In this document: in pieces, positions 1-6,743 of the stretch
Numbering within the stretch: position 1 is the stretch's first letter
How the letters are laid out: each line of letters opens with the position of its first letter
Source: a virus
Reading direction: 5' to 3' (one strand)
Virus record (IMG/VR): IMGVR_UViG_3300042539_001365
Location: 1-43,443 of that record
DNA length: 43,443 nucleotides
Notes under the pieces: model-generated
Told to the model about the DNA's origin: nothing
Seen by the model: the letters and a program-made list of their open reading frames with translations, nothing else
Database searches by the model: none
Translations under genes and position numbers: made by a program

Positions 1-114
1 GCTATCGGGCAGCGTTGCCATTCCTTGCAAGCAATCGCCCGCAATGATCCGCGTTTCCGGCTGCATATCCTGCCCGTTTTGCCCATCGTCGCGGCCGGAT
101 TTGGGATTCCCCAT
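1..114 (-). CDS. DNA methyltransferase, N-terminal part (duplicate of 42208-43410)
   Basis: These bases encode the first 38 codons of the methyltransferase that is complete at 42208-43410. They appear twice only because of the terminal overlap. The reading enters from the left edge, with the ATG at 114 and the Shine-Dalgarno segment AAGAGGAG upstream of it. It is not a second gene. Confidence 0.85.
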   Translation of the reverse strand, partial: MGNPKSGRDDGQNGQDMQPETRIIAGDCLQGMATLPDS

Positions 115-147
115 AAATGCAAAAACTCCTCTTGACAGTAGTTTCCA
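1..147. repeat. Terminal direct repeat, left copy
   Basis: Identical to 43297-43443 except for one base (T21 versus C43317). A 147-base overlap of this kind is typical of a circular or circularly permuted molecule opened at an arbitrary point, because it falls inside the methyltransferase gene rather than at a gene boundary. The single mismatch fits population variation or an assembly error. Confidence 0.9.
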
Positions 148-161
148 ATGGTTCGTAGTAT
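132..161 (+). promoter_or_regulatory. Candidate early promoter
   Basis: TTGACA at 132-137 and TAGTAT at 156-161 are separated by 18 bases, a sigma-70-like arrangement pointing towards the early plus-strand operon. The -35 also overlaps the leader of the divergent methyltransferase gene. The operator palindrome of the 37-40 kb cluster is absent here. Confidence 0.5.
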
Positions 162-312
162 CCCCCCCACGTTGAACGTCGAAACCGTCGCTGGCTTCGA
201 TTTGTTCAACGCGCCGCCGCATGGAGCGACGGCAGGAACCATCGACGGGGCTGGCGGATGATTGCTACGCACGGACGCAGCGCCGCGGCCCTAGTTGCCA
301 ACTGGGGGGCGC

Positions 313-531
313 ATGGACATAGAGCAAACGGTGCGCGAATGGCTGGACGCAGGGCAGACAACGGCGCAGATAGCGCAGCGGCTAGGGATAAGCCGCGAGG
401 AGGTGCGCGGGCTGTCGCGGCAGATGAACGCATGGGCGCCAAGCCCCGAAGAAATACGCGCGGGCTGCGAGGCGATCCGCGCCGGCTGGACGGATTCGGA
501 TTGGGCAGCGGCGGCAGCGTTGCGGAGGTGA
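313..531 (+). CDS. Small helix-turn-helix-like protein
   Basis: 72 residues. Residues about 5-30 (TVREWLDAGQTTAQIAQRLG) read like a homeodomain-type helix-turn-helix, followed by a second helical part rich in Ala and Arg. This suggests a small DNA-binding protein, perhaps an early regulator or a stand-in for a small terminase subunit. Neither role can be shown. I chose the ATG at 313, which has a G-rich stretch just upstream; an upstream in-frame codon at 295 is possible. The stop overlaps the GTG of the next gene, which implies translational coupling. Confidence 0.6.
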   Translation: MDIEQTVREWLDAGQTTAQIAQRLGISREEVRGLSRQMNAWAPSPEEIRAGCEAIRAGWTDSDWAAAAALRR

Positions 532-920
532 CGAACCGCCGCACGCGGCTATCGGCCACGATCGGCCGGCGGCTTGCCGGATGGCTGCGGCGAACGTCGC
601 GCGTCCACGCTCACCTATGCAACGTCATTCGGCTTTATGGTCGCGAACGCAAGAGCGCGAGCGGCACGAATGAATGGCGGGCGCGGGCGCTGGCCGGGGA
701 TCAAACGATCCTCGCGGATGCGCTGATCGTCGCCATTGGGGAACTAACGTCGATTCACGATTCGATCGATAGCGCCATGCAGGCCACGCCGGCAACGGAT
801 GCCGCGCCGGGAACACCGGCAAAGGTTGAGGTAATGGCGCGGCGAGTTTCGCGCGGCTTCGCGCTGTTCATCGACGGCGACAAACCAACGGACGGGGGCG
901 CCGCGATGGATCGCGGCTGA
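528..920 (+). CDS. Hypothetical early protein
   Basis: 130 residues from a GTG start that overlaps the previous stop (GTGA). The same frame stays open back to an ATG at 258, but that extension lies over the preceding gene and has the composition of a shadow frame. The protein is basic at the N-terminus (several Arg in the first 35 residues) with a helical middle. No family was recognised. Its position ahead of csrA makes an early accessory role likely. Confidence 0.45.
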   Translation: MTNRRTRLSATIGRRLAGWLRRTSRVHAHLCNVIRLYGRERKSASGTNEWRARALAGDQTILADALIVAIGELTSIHDSIDSAMQATPATDAAPGTPAKVEVMARRVSRGFALFIDGDKPTDGGAAMDRG

Positions 921-938
921 CGGCACGGAGGCTGACGC

Positions 939-966
939 GACCGGCGGCAACGGAATGCCGCCGGTC
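939..966 (+). promoter_or_regulatory. csrA leader hairpin with ACGGA in the loop
   Basis: Perfect 11-bp stem (939-949 with 956-966) closing the hexaloop ACGGAA. The CsrA/RsmA family is known to bind A(N)GGA in hairpin loops. A second ACGGA at 984-988 abuts the csrA start codon. The two GGA cores are about 33 bases apart, within the range over which a CsrA dimer can bridge two sites. Autoregulation is inferred. Confidence 0.6.
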
Positions 967-988
967 ACTGCAAAAGAAGGGGCAACGG

Positions 989-1195
989 ATGCTTTGGCTT
1001 AGGCGCAGGGAAGGCGAGGCAATCGTATTGCCGGGGCTAGACGTTGAGATTGTAGTCGGCGGCATAGCCGGCGATACGGTGCGGATCGGCATTGAAGCGC
1101 CGGATAGCGTGTCGATTCATCGGCGCGAAGTTTGGCGGGCAATGCTGCGGGAGGACGGGGAACGAGTGTTCGAAGAAACCAAGGAAAGGAACTAG
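989..1195 (+). CDS. csrA: CsrA/RsmA-family RNA-binding translational regulator
   Basis: 68 residues, close to the usual length of about 60. The start MLWLRRREGEAIVLPG aligns with the canonical MLxLxRKxGExIxIG beginning. The core GDTVRIGIEAP and the following SIHRREVW are the signature of the family (RLGIEAP, VHRxEV). CsrA dimers bind GGA motifs near ribosome-binding sites and alter translation or mRNA stability. In this copy Trp3 and Leu4 depart from the usual residues. A strong ribosome-binding site (AAGGGG) precedes the ATG. The leader carries two candidate CsrA sites, so the gene may control itself. Targets could be host or phage mRNAs, including the small-gene leaders at 37-40 kb. Confidence 0.9.
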   Translation: MLWLRRREGEAIVLPGLDVEIVVGGIAGDTVRIGIEAPDSVSIHRREVWRAMLREDGERVFEETKERN

Positions 1196-1199
1196 AGCA

Positions 1200-2117
1200 A
1201 TGGGATTGCAGATTTCGCGAGGGGTTCAGAAGTCGGCCGCGCGTATCGTTGTCTACGGGGACGAAGGCAGCGGAAAAACAACGTTAGCCGCGCAGTTTCC
1301 GAAGCCGCTTTTTCTAGACGTTGAAGACGGCAGCCGCCATCTAGACGTTTCCCGCGTGCATTGCGCGACGTTCGCGGAAGTGGAGGCGGCAATGCACGAA
1401 CTGGTGCGCGATGCGCAGGGCTTCGAAACGGTGGTAATCGATTCGATCGATTGGGCAGAGCGCTCGCTGGTCGAAATGATTGTCCGCAACGCCAACAAGA
1501 AATCGATTGAGGATTTCGGCTTCGGCAAAGGCTGGACGCTCCTCGCGGAACGAATGGCAAAGTTTATTGCCGTGGCTGACGATCTGATCGCGCGCGGCGT
1601 GAACGTGGCTTTCATCGCGCACGCTGGCGTAAAGCGTTGCAGCCCGCCGGATCAGACAGACGGGTACGATCGCTACGAATTGAAACTATCGAAGCAATGC
1701 GCACCGCTGTTCAAAGAGTGGGCGGATTTGCTGTTGTTCGTGTCGTTCCAGACGCGGCTAGTCGAGGGGCAAGACGGCAGGAAAAAGGGCATCGGCGGAA
1801 AAAGCCGCGTCATGTACGCGGAACGCTCCGCGTCATTCGATGCCAAGAATCGTTTCGGTTTGCCGTCTGAAATGCCGCTTTCGATTGAGGCGCTGGCGCC
1901 CGTGTTCGTCGCGCCGCCGCTGAAGGTTGCAACGAAGCCGCAGTCGATCGAATCGACGCTCCAGGCTATCGCTACATCGTCCGCGGCTGCCCTGGATCGG
2001 CTCGCGCCGAAGGTTGCCGCACGGCAAACGGCCGGCGAAATAACGGCGGATCAACGGGCCACGATCGAAGCCGCGATCGATGCCCGCCGCGAGGAACTGG
2101 GAGCCGTCACAACATGA
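1200..2117 (+). CDS. RecA-like AAA ATPase, Sak4-type recombination protein
   Basis: 305 residues. Walker A is GDEGSGKTT at residues 20-28 and Walker B is VVIDSID at about 78-84; the family signature FLDVEDGS follows Walker A. This matches phage AAA ATPases related to Sak4, single-domain RecA-fold proteins that support annealing or strand exchange during phage recombination and replication. The C-terminal 70 residues are helical and lack motifs. The ATG at 1200 has AAGGAAAGGA nine bases upstream, so the longer in-frame ORF from 1092, which overlaps csrA, is not used. The next gene overlaps the stop (ATGA). A DUF669-like protein downstream supports a recombination/replication role. Confidence 0.85.
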   Translation: MGLQISRGVQKSAARIVVYGDEGSGKTTLAAQFPKPLFLDVEDGSRHLDVSRVHCATFAEVEAAMHELVRDAQGFETVVIDSIDWAERSLVEMIVRNANKKSIEDFGFGKGWTLLAERMAKFIAVADDLIARGVNVAFIAHAGVKRCSPPDQTDGYDRYELKLSKQCAPLFKEWADLLLFVSFQTRLVEGQDGRKKGIGGKSRVMYAERSASFDAKNRFGLPSEMPLSIEALAPVFVAPPLKVATKPQSIESTLQAIATSSAAALDRLAPKVAARQTAGEITADQRATIEAAIDARREELGAVTT

Positions 2118-2314
2118 GCACGAACGAATCCAGCACGCTCGCCGCGATTGCGGCAGACGTTCGAACCGGGGAAATAAGCATCGACTACGCGCTAGGCAAG
2201 GCTTACGCGCTGGGCTATGGGGCAGGGATGAGTGATCGACACGAAATGCAGGCCGATCGCATCGTGCGTATCGGCAATGGACATCAACCGGAGGTACAGA
2301 GCGATGCGAATTGA
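2114..2314 (+). CDS. Small hypothetical protein
   Basis: 66 residues, starting at the ATGA overlap with the ATPase gene and ending 11 bases inside the DUF669-like gene. Acidic N-terminus, then a helical segment (SIDYALGKAYALGYGAGM) of a kind common in small phage proteins. No family was recognised. Tight coupling on both sides indicates it is translated with the recombination genes. Confidence 0.6.
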   Translation: MSTNESSTLAAIAADVRTGEISIDYALGKAYALGYGAGMSDRHEMQADRIVRIGNGHQPEVQSDAN

Positions 2315-2819
2315 TTGGGACAAGTTTCCTAGCGACGAATTGGACGAAGCGCCTCCGGTTGCCCGCGAGCCGTTGTCACCTGGGGAGCATGACGGCACGA
2401 TCGAACAGGCCACGATTCAAACCGGCTGGCGCGTGAGCGATGACAACCCAACCGGGGACTGCCTTTCGATCTGGCTTGATTGCGTGGAGGATGGCGCGAA
2501 GAAGCGAGTTTTCGTCACGGTTCCGATCACGAACATTCGCCGCATTGCAGTGATCGCGCGGGCTTGCGGCCTGGAACCGCCGCAGCGTGGCGAACCGGAT
2601 TGGGACGAAACGCTGTTGATCGGCAAAACCTGCCGCGTGGAAACGAACACCTACACGGTGCAAAACGGGCCGAAGGCCGGCGAAGTTCGCGCGAGCGTAT
2701 CGCGGTGGATCATGCCGCAGGCCGCGCCGCCGGCTGCAAAGCAGGAAGCGAAGGCCGCGCCGAAGAAGCGCGGCGGAAAGCCCGCATGGGAAGGGGGAAG
2801 CGATGATATCCCGTTCTAA
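2304..2819 (+). CDS. DUF669-like protein, probable ssDNA-binding partner
   Basis: 171 residues. The layout (short N-terminus, LSPGEHDGTIEQATIQTG, then a beta-rich body) resembles phage DUF669 proteins that sit beside Sak-type ATPases. The C-terminus is a Lys/Ala-rich linker ending in SDDIPF, the acidic-hydrophobic tip typical of single-stranded DNA-binding proteins, where it recruits partner enzymes. GGAGG lies nine bases before the ATG. It probably coats single-stranded DNA and works with the ATPase encoded upstream. Confidence 0.7.
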   Translation: MRIDWDKFPSDELDEAPPVAREPLSPGEHDGTIEQATIQTGWRVSDDNPTGDCLSIWLDCVEDGAKKRVFVTVPITNIRRIAVIARACGLEPPQRGEPDWDETLLIGKTCRVETNTYTVQNGPKAGEVRASVSRWIMPQAAPPAAKQEAKAAPKKRGGKPAWEGGSDDIPF

Positions 2820-3036
2820 GAAACTGCCGCCCGCGGAGTTCGTCGGCGGGCCGGCTTGCGGGGCTACGTTTGACGCTCGCGGCGTCACGAAGTTTCCGCG
2901 GTCGATCCCGCTGCCGCATCGCGGCCGGTTGTATGGGTACGCGCTGCACTTTCGGCGGCAGGCTGGAAAGACGCTGTTTTCGTATCGGTTCCACGGAAAG
3001 GTTTCGGAATCGATTTCGTCGGATTTGATTGATTGA
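2803..3036 (+). CDS. Small basic hypothetical protein
   Basis: 77 residues, overlapping the end of the DUF669-like gene by 17 bases, with AAGGGGGAAG just before the ATG. Rich in Arg, Lys and aromatic residues. The C-terminal half (LYGYALHFRRQ...FSYRFHGKV) looks like a small beta sheet. No family was recognised. Confidence 0.6.
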   Translation: MISRSKKLPPAEFVGGPACGATFDARGVTKFPRSIPLPHRGRLYGYALHFRRQAGKTLFSYRFHGKVSESISSDLID

Positions 3037-3086
3037 GCCGCACGCGGTGTGAGGCTTGTGGGTTGGTTCTTTTAGGAGTTGTGGCA

Positions 3087-3512
3087 ATGGACAAGGAAGC
3101 GAATCGGCAGTTTGTGGTGGGCAGTATTACGGACGTTCCGCACGGATTTGTGCCGCTCGCGGACTACGGAACGCGCGTTTCTGGAAAGCCGGGAACGCCT
3201 GAATATGAATTGTTGCTAGACGCATGGCGCACAAAGCGCATCCGCGCCTGCAAGGTGATGCGAACGCCTAGCGACAAGTGCGGCCCCGTGTACGTTGACG
3301 CGAAACAAGCCGCCGCGTTGCTTGCCGCTGATCTTGATGCCGGCGATGAGCAATGCCGCGAGGCGGCAACGCAAGAAGCCGCGCCGCTGGCTGCCGATCA
3401 AGGCGCCTTGCTGGGGGTGATGCGGTCGATCCTGTTCGAAATGCGCCGCATTGGCGACACGCTGGAAACCGTCGCGAAGCGTCAGGCGGAACCGTGGCAG
3501 ACGATTGGTTAA
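3087..3512 (+). CDS. Hypothetical protein
   Basis: 141 residues from the ATG at 3087, which has AGGAG eight bases upstream; the frame is open back to 3033 but without a ribosome-binding site. The N-terminal half holds GSITDVPHGFVPLADYGTR and a segment that may fold as a small DNA-binding domain (RIRACKVMRTPSDKCGPVYV). The C-terminal 50 residues look like a coiled coil (LGVMRSILFEMRRIGDTLET). Function unknown; the position suggests a replication or regulatory accessory protein. Confidence 0.65.
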   Translation: MDKEANRQFVVGSITDVPHGFVPLADYGTRVSGKPGTPEYELLLDAWRTKRIRACKVMRTPSDKCGPVYVDAKQAAALLAADLDAGDEQCREAATQEAAPLAADQGALLGVMRSILFEMRRIGDTLETVAKRQAEPWQTIG

Positions 3513-3685
3513 CGCCGGCCGAATACCGCAGGCGCCGCGAAATGGCGGCGCTTGCGGATCGGCGGCGGCGCGACGAAGAAACGCGCGACCCGCTCACGGA
3601 ACAAGCATTCATAGCGTGGGCTGCGAGCGGGCGCGTGTTGGCGTGGAAAGAGTTCCTACGCGAGTTCATCAGGGCAAAGGGCTAG
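3494..3685 (+). CDS. Small hypothetical protein, GTG start
   Basis: 63 residues from a GTG inside the end of the previous gene. Highly charged: ADDWLTPAEYRRRREMAAL and a run of Arg, then FLREFIRAKG. One base separates its stop from the next ATG. The frame continues upstream with shadow-like composition, which is why the GTG is preferred. No family recognised. Confidence 0.5.
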   Translation: MADDWLTPAEYRRRREMAALADRRRRDEETRDPLTEQAFIAWAASGRVLAWKEFLREFIRAKG

Positions 3686-3686
3686 C

Positions 3687-4175
3687 ATGGACGCGAAGCC
3701 ACATAACGAAGACAAGGCCGCATGGTGCAGGCTAGGCGAACGCGCCGAAGCCGCGTTCCTGGGGCCGGCTTTTGCGTCTGGCTGTTCGCTGTTCGCGAAT
3801 CCAGCGAAGGCCGATTGCAAGTATTCGCACGATTGCTTTTTCGTCTGCCCCGCAGACTTGAAGACGATCCGCACGCGGTTTGATTCGGCCGAACGGTTGT
3901 ACGGCATCCCCGCGCGGTCTGCGGTCACGATCAATTGCAAAGACGTTGCCCGCTACGCGGAGCGCTGGCCGCATATCGTGTTGATTCTCGACGTTGACTA
4001 TGGCGATTACCGCACGCTCCGCGTGGCGCCACTTCGCGACATACAACGCGCGATCCGCCACGGCAAGGCGCAGCGGCACACCTACCAGCATCGCAGCCGC
4101 GACGGCAGCGGTAACGCGGTTGATTCATGGGTCTTTGATTGCGAGTGGTTCGCGGAACTGCATAGGAGCGCATAG
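3687..4175 (+). CDS. Hypothetical protein
   Basis: 162 residues. Cysteine-containing N-terminal half (CRLGERAE, GCSLFANP, CKYSHDCFFVCP). The middle segment VLILDVDYGDYRTLRVAPL is a hydrophobic strand with acidic residues, and the end DSWVFDCEWFAEL is aromatic. The acidic strand pair is reminiscent of nuclease-like folds, but I cannot assign a catalytic motif, so no function is claimed. It lies directly upstream of the replication initiator. Confidence 0.65.
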   Translation: MDAKPHNEDKAAWCRLGERAEAAFLGPAFASGCSLFANPAKADCKYSHDCFFVCPADLKTIRTRFDSAERLYGIPARSAVTINCKDVARYAERWPHIVLILDVDYGDYRTLRVAPLRDIQRAIRHGKAQRHTYQHRSRDGSGNAVDSWVFDCEWFAELHRSA

Positions 4176-4177
4176 GC

Positions 4178-5152
4178 ATGGCTGGGGAATGGATTCCGAT
4201 CGATATCGCGCTAGAGTCAAAACCGGAGGTTTTGAAACTTCTCGCGCGAACCGGGCTGCCGCGTGAGGTTGTGGTCTATCGCCTGTGGCGGCTATGGGGA
4301 TGGTTCGCGCTCAACTCCAGCGACGGCACGCTAGACGCAACGCCGGAACTAATGGCGCTCGCGTGCGGTGGGGATGCGGAGTGGTGGCGGGCTGTCGAGG
4401 CTGTCGGCTGGCTGCAATTCGATTTAGAGAATGAGCGGGCTACGCTGCCGGGGTGGGATACGCGATTTAGCAAAGCGGCGAAGGCTAGGCTATTAAATGC
4501 CCGCCGGCAGTCGGAATATCGGGCGCGGGAAAGCGGCGACAACGGCGAAGAAACCGCAAAAACCCCGGCAAATCCCTGTAGTAACGCTTCCGTAACGCAT
4601 GACCGTTACGGGAGCGTTACGAACCGTAACGGTGGTGAGACACTAAATAGAGGAAATAAAGGAGATAGAGGAGAGGAGGTAGAGGAGGAGCGGCAAGCCG
4701 CTCCAGCCACCACCACCACCACCCCAAAGGCTGCGCCATCCCCCGGCAAGCCACGGGCAGCCACGGAAGGCCCGCCCGAAGGCCCGCTAGCCCGCTGGTA
4801 TCGTCTACGAACCGCGTGGAACGCTGGGGCGGGCCAGCGGTGGGATTCCAGCCGGCCCCCGCCTAATGCGTTGCAGCGGCTCGCGGAGCCTGGGTGGCTG
4901 GATGCCGCCATCGCGGCCATTCCCAAACTCGCGGAAGCGAAGTTCTTCACCGATCCCGTGCCGCTGACGCAATTTTGCGGCGAGGGCTTCGCGGATCGGC
5001 TCGCGAACGATCACTACGCGCGGCCCAAGCGCGGCGCGGCCAGACATGGGGGCGACGAGCGCCCGCCGCCGGCACAATTCACGGGCGAAGACGCGGCAGC
5101 ATTCGAACGCACGAAACGCAAATTGGCGGCGCAACTCCGCGGGCAGGGTTGA
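4178..5152 (+). CDS. Replication initiator / helicase-loader-like protein containing the origin
   Basis: 324 residues. The N-terminal 110 residues (GEWIPIDIALESKPEVLKLLARTG ... YRLWRLWGWFALNSSDG) are a winged-helix-like domain common in phage replisome organisers. The middle is a low-complexity linker (residues about 115-205, with a Thr run) whose DNA holds the iteron cluster at 4581-4631. The C-terminal 120 residues are a helical domain probably used for helicase loading or oligomerisation. The arrangement (initiator gene with iterons followed by a purine-rich, AT-richer tract) parallels lambda O. The start is set by the ATG at 4178, two bases after the previous stop. Confidence 0.75.
   Translation: MAGEWIPIDIALESKPEVLKLLARTGLPREVVVYRLWRLWGWFALNSSDGTLDATPELMALACGGDAEWWRAVEAVGWLQFDLENERATLPGWDTRFSKAAKARLLNARRQSEYRARESGDNGEETAKTPANPCSNASVTHDRYGSVTNRNGGETLNRGNKGDRGEEVEEERQAAPATTTTTPKAAPSPGKPRAATEGPPEGPLARWYRLRTAWNAGAGQRWDSSRPPPNALQRLAEPGWLDAAIAAIPKLAEAKFFTDPVPLTQFCGEGFADRLANDHYARPKRGAARHGGDERPPPAQFTGEDAAAFERTKRKLAAQLRGQG
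4581..4631. other. Predicted replication origin: iterons inside the initiator gene
   Basis: Five copies of the hexamer GTAACG or its complement CGTTAC lie at 4581-4586, 4592-4597, 4604-4609, 4615-4620 and 4626-4631, spaced about one helical turn apart and in mixed orientation. A purine-rich, AT-richer stretch follows at about 4640-4690, suitable for unwinding. The position within the linker-coding part of the initiator gene matches lambda-type origins. Confidence 0.65.
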
Positions 5153-5154
5153 CC

Positions 5155-5445
5155 ATGAGCAACGTAGACCATCCATCCCACTACACCAGTTTCCCCGGCG
5201 CGTGTCTGCAATGCGGCCGGCACATCGAAGCCATCGACGTTGTCGAATGGCTGCCGGCAAACTTGGCGAACGTTGTGAAATACGTTTGGCGCCACGGGCT
5301 GAAGGACAACGGCGCGGCCGATGCGCAGTTGGCCGCAATCGAAGACCTTGAAAAAGCAATTTGGTATCTGCGGCGCGAAATCTCGCGCATTGAGCGGCAA
5401 GCCAACATGAAACACGTTGCCGAAAACTCTAGCCGGCGCGGCTAG
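5155..5445 (+). CDS. DUF3310 family protein
   Basis: 96 residues. It carries the family hallmarks in order: VDHPSHYT near the N-terminus, IDVVEWLPANLANVVKYVWRHG in the middle, and DLEKAIWYLRREI near the end. DUF3310 proteins are widespread in phages, often near nucleotide-metabolism or replication genes; T7 gp1.7, linked to nucleotide phosphorylation, belongs to a related group. An extra CxxC (CLQC) lies near residue 18. CAGGG precedes the ATG. Confidence 0.85.
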   Translation: MSNVDHPSHYTSFPGACLQCGRHIEAIDVVEWLPANLANVVKYVWRHGLKDNGAADAQLAAIEDLEKAIWYLRREISRIERQANMKHVAENSSRRG

Positions 5446-5473
5446 GCGGCAACGTTCCACGGAGGGTAAGAAA

Positions 5474-5770
5474 ATGAAACGGATTTTTCTTTCAGCGATG
5501 CTCGCGGTCGCCGGCTTGCCGGCGCTCGCTGCCGATCGCGTGGTCGTGAACGTGTTCACCGCGCAGGATGCCGCGAACGAAATGGCGCGAACCGGCATCC
5601 TGCGCCATTGCGGACGCAACGGCGGCTGCCGCGAGGGTATCGGTATGGGCAGCACGGCCCAGGAAGCCCTGCGCAATTGCTGCTACTACGGGCGCTACAC
5701 GATCCGTGAGCGTGCCGTGTCGCGCGGCGCCAACGGTCGTTATTACGCGGTCATTCGATACGGGAACTGA
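5474..5770 (+). CDS. Small exported cysteine-containing protein
   Basis: 98 residues with an excellent ribosome-binding site (GGAGGG) and a clear signal peptide: MKRIFLSAMLAVAGLPALA, with likely cleavage after ALA. The mature part is basic and carries four cysteines (HCG, GCR, NCC) that could form disulfides. No family was recognised. A secreted small protein in the early region suggests an envelope role, such as superinfection exclusion or lysogenic conversion, but this is inference. Confidence 0.75.
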   Translation: MKRIFLSAMLAVAGLPALAADRVVVNVFTAQDAANEMARTGILRHCGRNGGCREGIGMGSTAQEALRNCCYYGRYTIRERAVSRGANGRYYAVIRYGN

Positions 5771-5785
5771 ACCGGGAGCGGCCCG

Positions 5786-5821
5786 CCGCGGCGGTTGCGA
5801 GGGGTTGCGCAGCCGCCGCGG
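5786..5821 (+). terminator. GC-rich hairpin between small genes
   Basis: A 9-bp perfect stem (5786-5794 with 5813-5821) encloses an 18-base loop. No T-run follows, so this may be an attenuator or mRNA-stabilising hairpin rather than a full terminator. Confidence 0.35.
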
Positions 5822-5851
5822 TAGGGTTCGCGGGAAACGTTAGGGAAAACG

Positions 5852-6001
5852 ATGTGCAACCGCGAACGCTACACGCTGGCCTTTGTGATCGTGCTTGCGG
5901 CCTTTTGCGTTGGGCTGTTGAGCGGGTTGCGCTGCGGCTGCATTCCCTGCGCGCATTTTTGCGGATGGTGCGGAACACCTTTGGAGGCGAGGAATGAGTG
6001 A
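5852..6001 (+). CDS. Small cysteine-rich membrane protein
   Basis: 49 residues. A transmembrane helix (YTLAFVIVLAAFCVGLLSG) is followed by a compact cysteine cluster (CGCIPCAHFCGWCG), seven cysteines in all, which could bind zinc or form disulfides. AGGGAAAACG precedes the ATG, and the stop overlaps the next start by eight bases. No family was recognised. The membrane helix plus Cys-rich tail recurs in two late proteins (27311 and 35784). Confidence 0.6.
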   Translation: MCNRERYTLAFVIVLAAFCVGLLSGLRCGCIPCAHFCGWCGTPLEARNE

Positions 6002-6257
6002 GCAACAGAAAAGCCAAGCGGACGAGATGAGCGACCAGATCATTCTGGATGATCTGCGTGGTGACGCCGAGATAGCGAGGCTGCGACTTCAGGCGGCGCA
6101 CGCGGAGGTGGAGCGGTTGCGACTCACCGACGCGGAGCGGCAGGCGGTTGCGTGTGCTGCGGAGTCGTATGCGGACAACGACGATGACGAGGACTGCGCG
6201 AGGGTCGCGAGGACGCTTCGCGGCCTGTTGGAGCGGACTGGAGGCCGCAATGGCTGA
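5994..6257 (+). CDS. Coiled-coil small protein, paralogue 1
   Basis: 87 residues with a strong GGAGGCGAGG ribosome-binding site. Heptad-like helix EIARLRLQAAHAEVERLRL, then TDAERQAV, an acidic stretch and ARTLRGLLERTG. The same LRLTDxERxA ... TLRGLL arrangement occurs in the next gene, so the two are tandem paralogues. Proteins of this pattern are, from memory, common in planctomycete-associated sequences; I cannot confirm that here. Confidence 0.65.
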   Translation: MSEQQKSQADEMSDQIILDDLRGDAEIARLRLQAAHAEVERLRLTDAERQAVACAAESYADNDDDEDCARVARTLRGLLERTGGRNG

Positions 6258-6468
6258 CTCACAGGATACGGTGGACGCCGCCGACTGGCTGCGGCACGCT
6301 GTCGCCAGCGGCGCGATCCAGGTCGCGAAACTGGAGGCAGAGATCGCACGCCTGCGGCTCACCGACACGGAGCGGGAGGCAATTGCGGCGTGCGTTGCCG
6401 ACGACGAGGCGGCGACTGCGCATGAAAGGGCCGACACGCTGCGGGGGCTACTCAAGAGGCTAGGCTGA
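6250..6468 (+). CDS. Coiled-coil small protein, paralogue 2
   Basis: 72 residues, starting inside the end of paralogue 1 (8-base overlap). Shares EIARLRLTDTEREAIAA and DTLRGLLKRLG with its neighbour, while the N-terminus differs (DSQDTVDAADWLRHAVASG). Function unknown; the pair may form a heteromeric coiled coil. Confidence 0.65.
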   Translation: MADSQDTVDAADWLRHAVASGAIQVAKLEAEIARLRLTDTEREAIAACVADDEAATAHERADTLRGLLKRLG

Positions 6469-6476
6469 GGACACGC

Positions 6477-6743
6477 ATGAGTGATCCAACGACACCGCAG
6501 GACTCGGCAGCGACCCATGGCCTGGAGGGGCCGATGTGCTACGGATACACGCGCGACGGCGTGTGGCTGGACACACGCTACGGCTGGGTGATTCCTGATG
6601 ACGCCGTCGCTGATGTAGGCGAGGCTGGGCCGACCATCGAGCGAGACAGCCAGCGATCAGCGGCGCAGTCCGCTGCATCGCGTGGTTCTGTGGTTTGCGG
6701 GATGACACAACAGGAGAATCGAAATGCTCTACAACGCAATTAA
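6477..6743 (+). CDS. Small hypothetical protein reading through an attC-like hairpin
   Basis: 88 residues. The first 55 residues are aromatic (CYGYTRDGVWLDTRYGWVIPDDAV). The tail DSQRSAAQSAASRG is encoded by the 37-base repeat at 6649-6685, so the original gene probably ended elsewhere and was extended when the repeat was joined. It ends 20 bases inside the next gene. Confidence 0.5.
   Translation: MSDPTTPQDSAATHGLEGPMCYGYTRDGVWLDTRYGWVIPDDAVADVGEAGPTIERDSQRSAAQSAASRGSVVCGMTQQENRNALQRN
6649..6685 (+). repeat. attC-like hairpin repeat, copy 1
   Basis: 37 bases identical to 7009-7045. The repeat folds as an imperfect hairpin (arms CGATCAGCGG and CCGCTGCATCG) with loop CGCAGT and one extra unpaired base in one arm, the arrangement of an integron attC site. 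Confidence 0.7.

Noticed and set aside
148-261. Open frame of 37 codons (MVRSIPPTLNVETV...) before the first early gene
   Set aside because: Its ATG lies between the -35 and -10 of the candidate early promoter and it has no ribosome-binding site.
258-527. Upstream extension of the hypothetical protein at 528-920
   Set aside because: Composition is shadow-like (Arg/Ala/Gly) and it overlaps the HTH-like gene at 313-531 in another frame.
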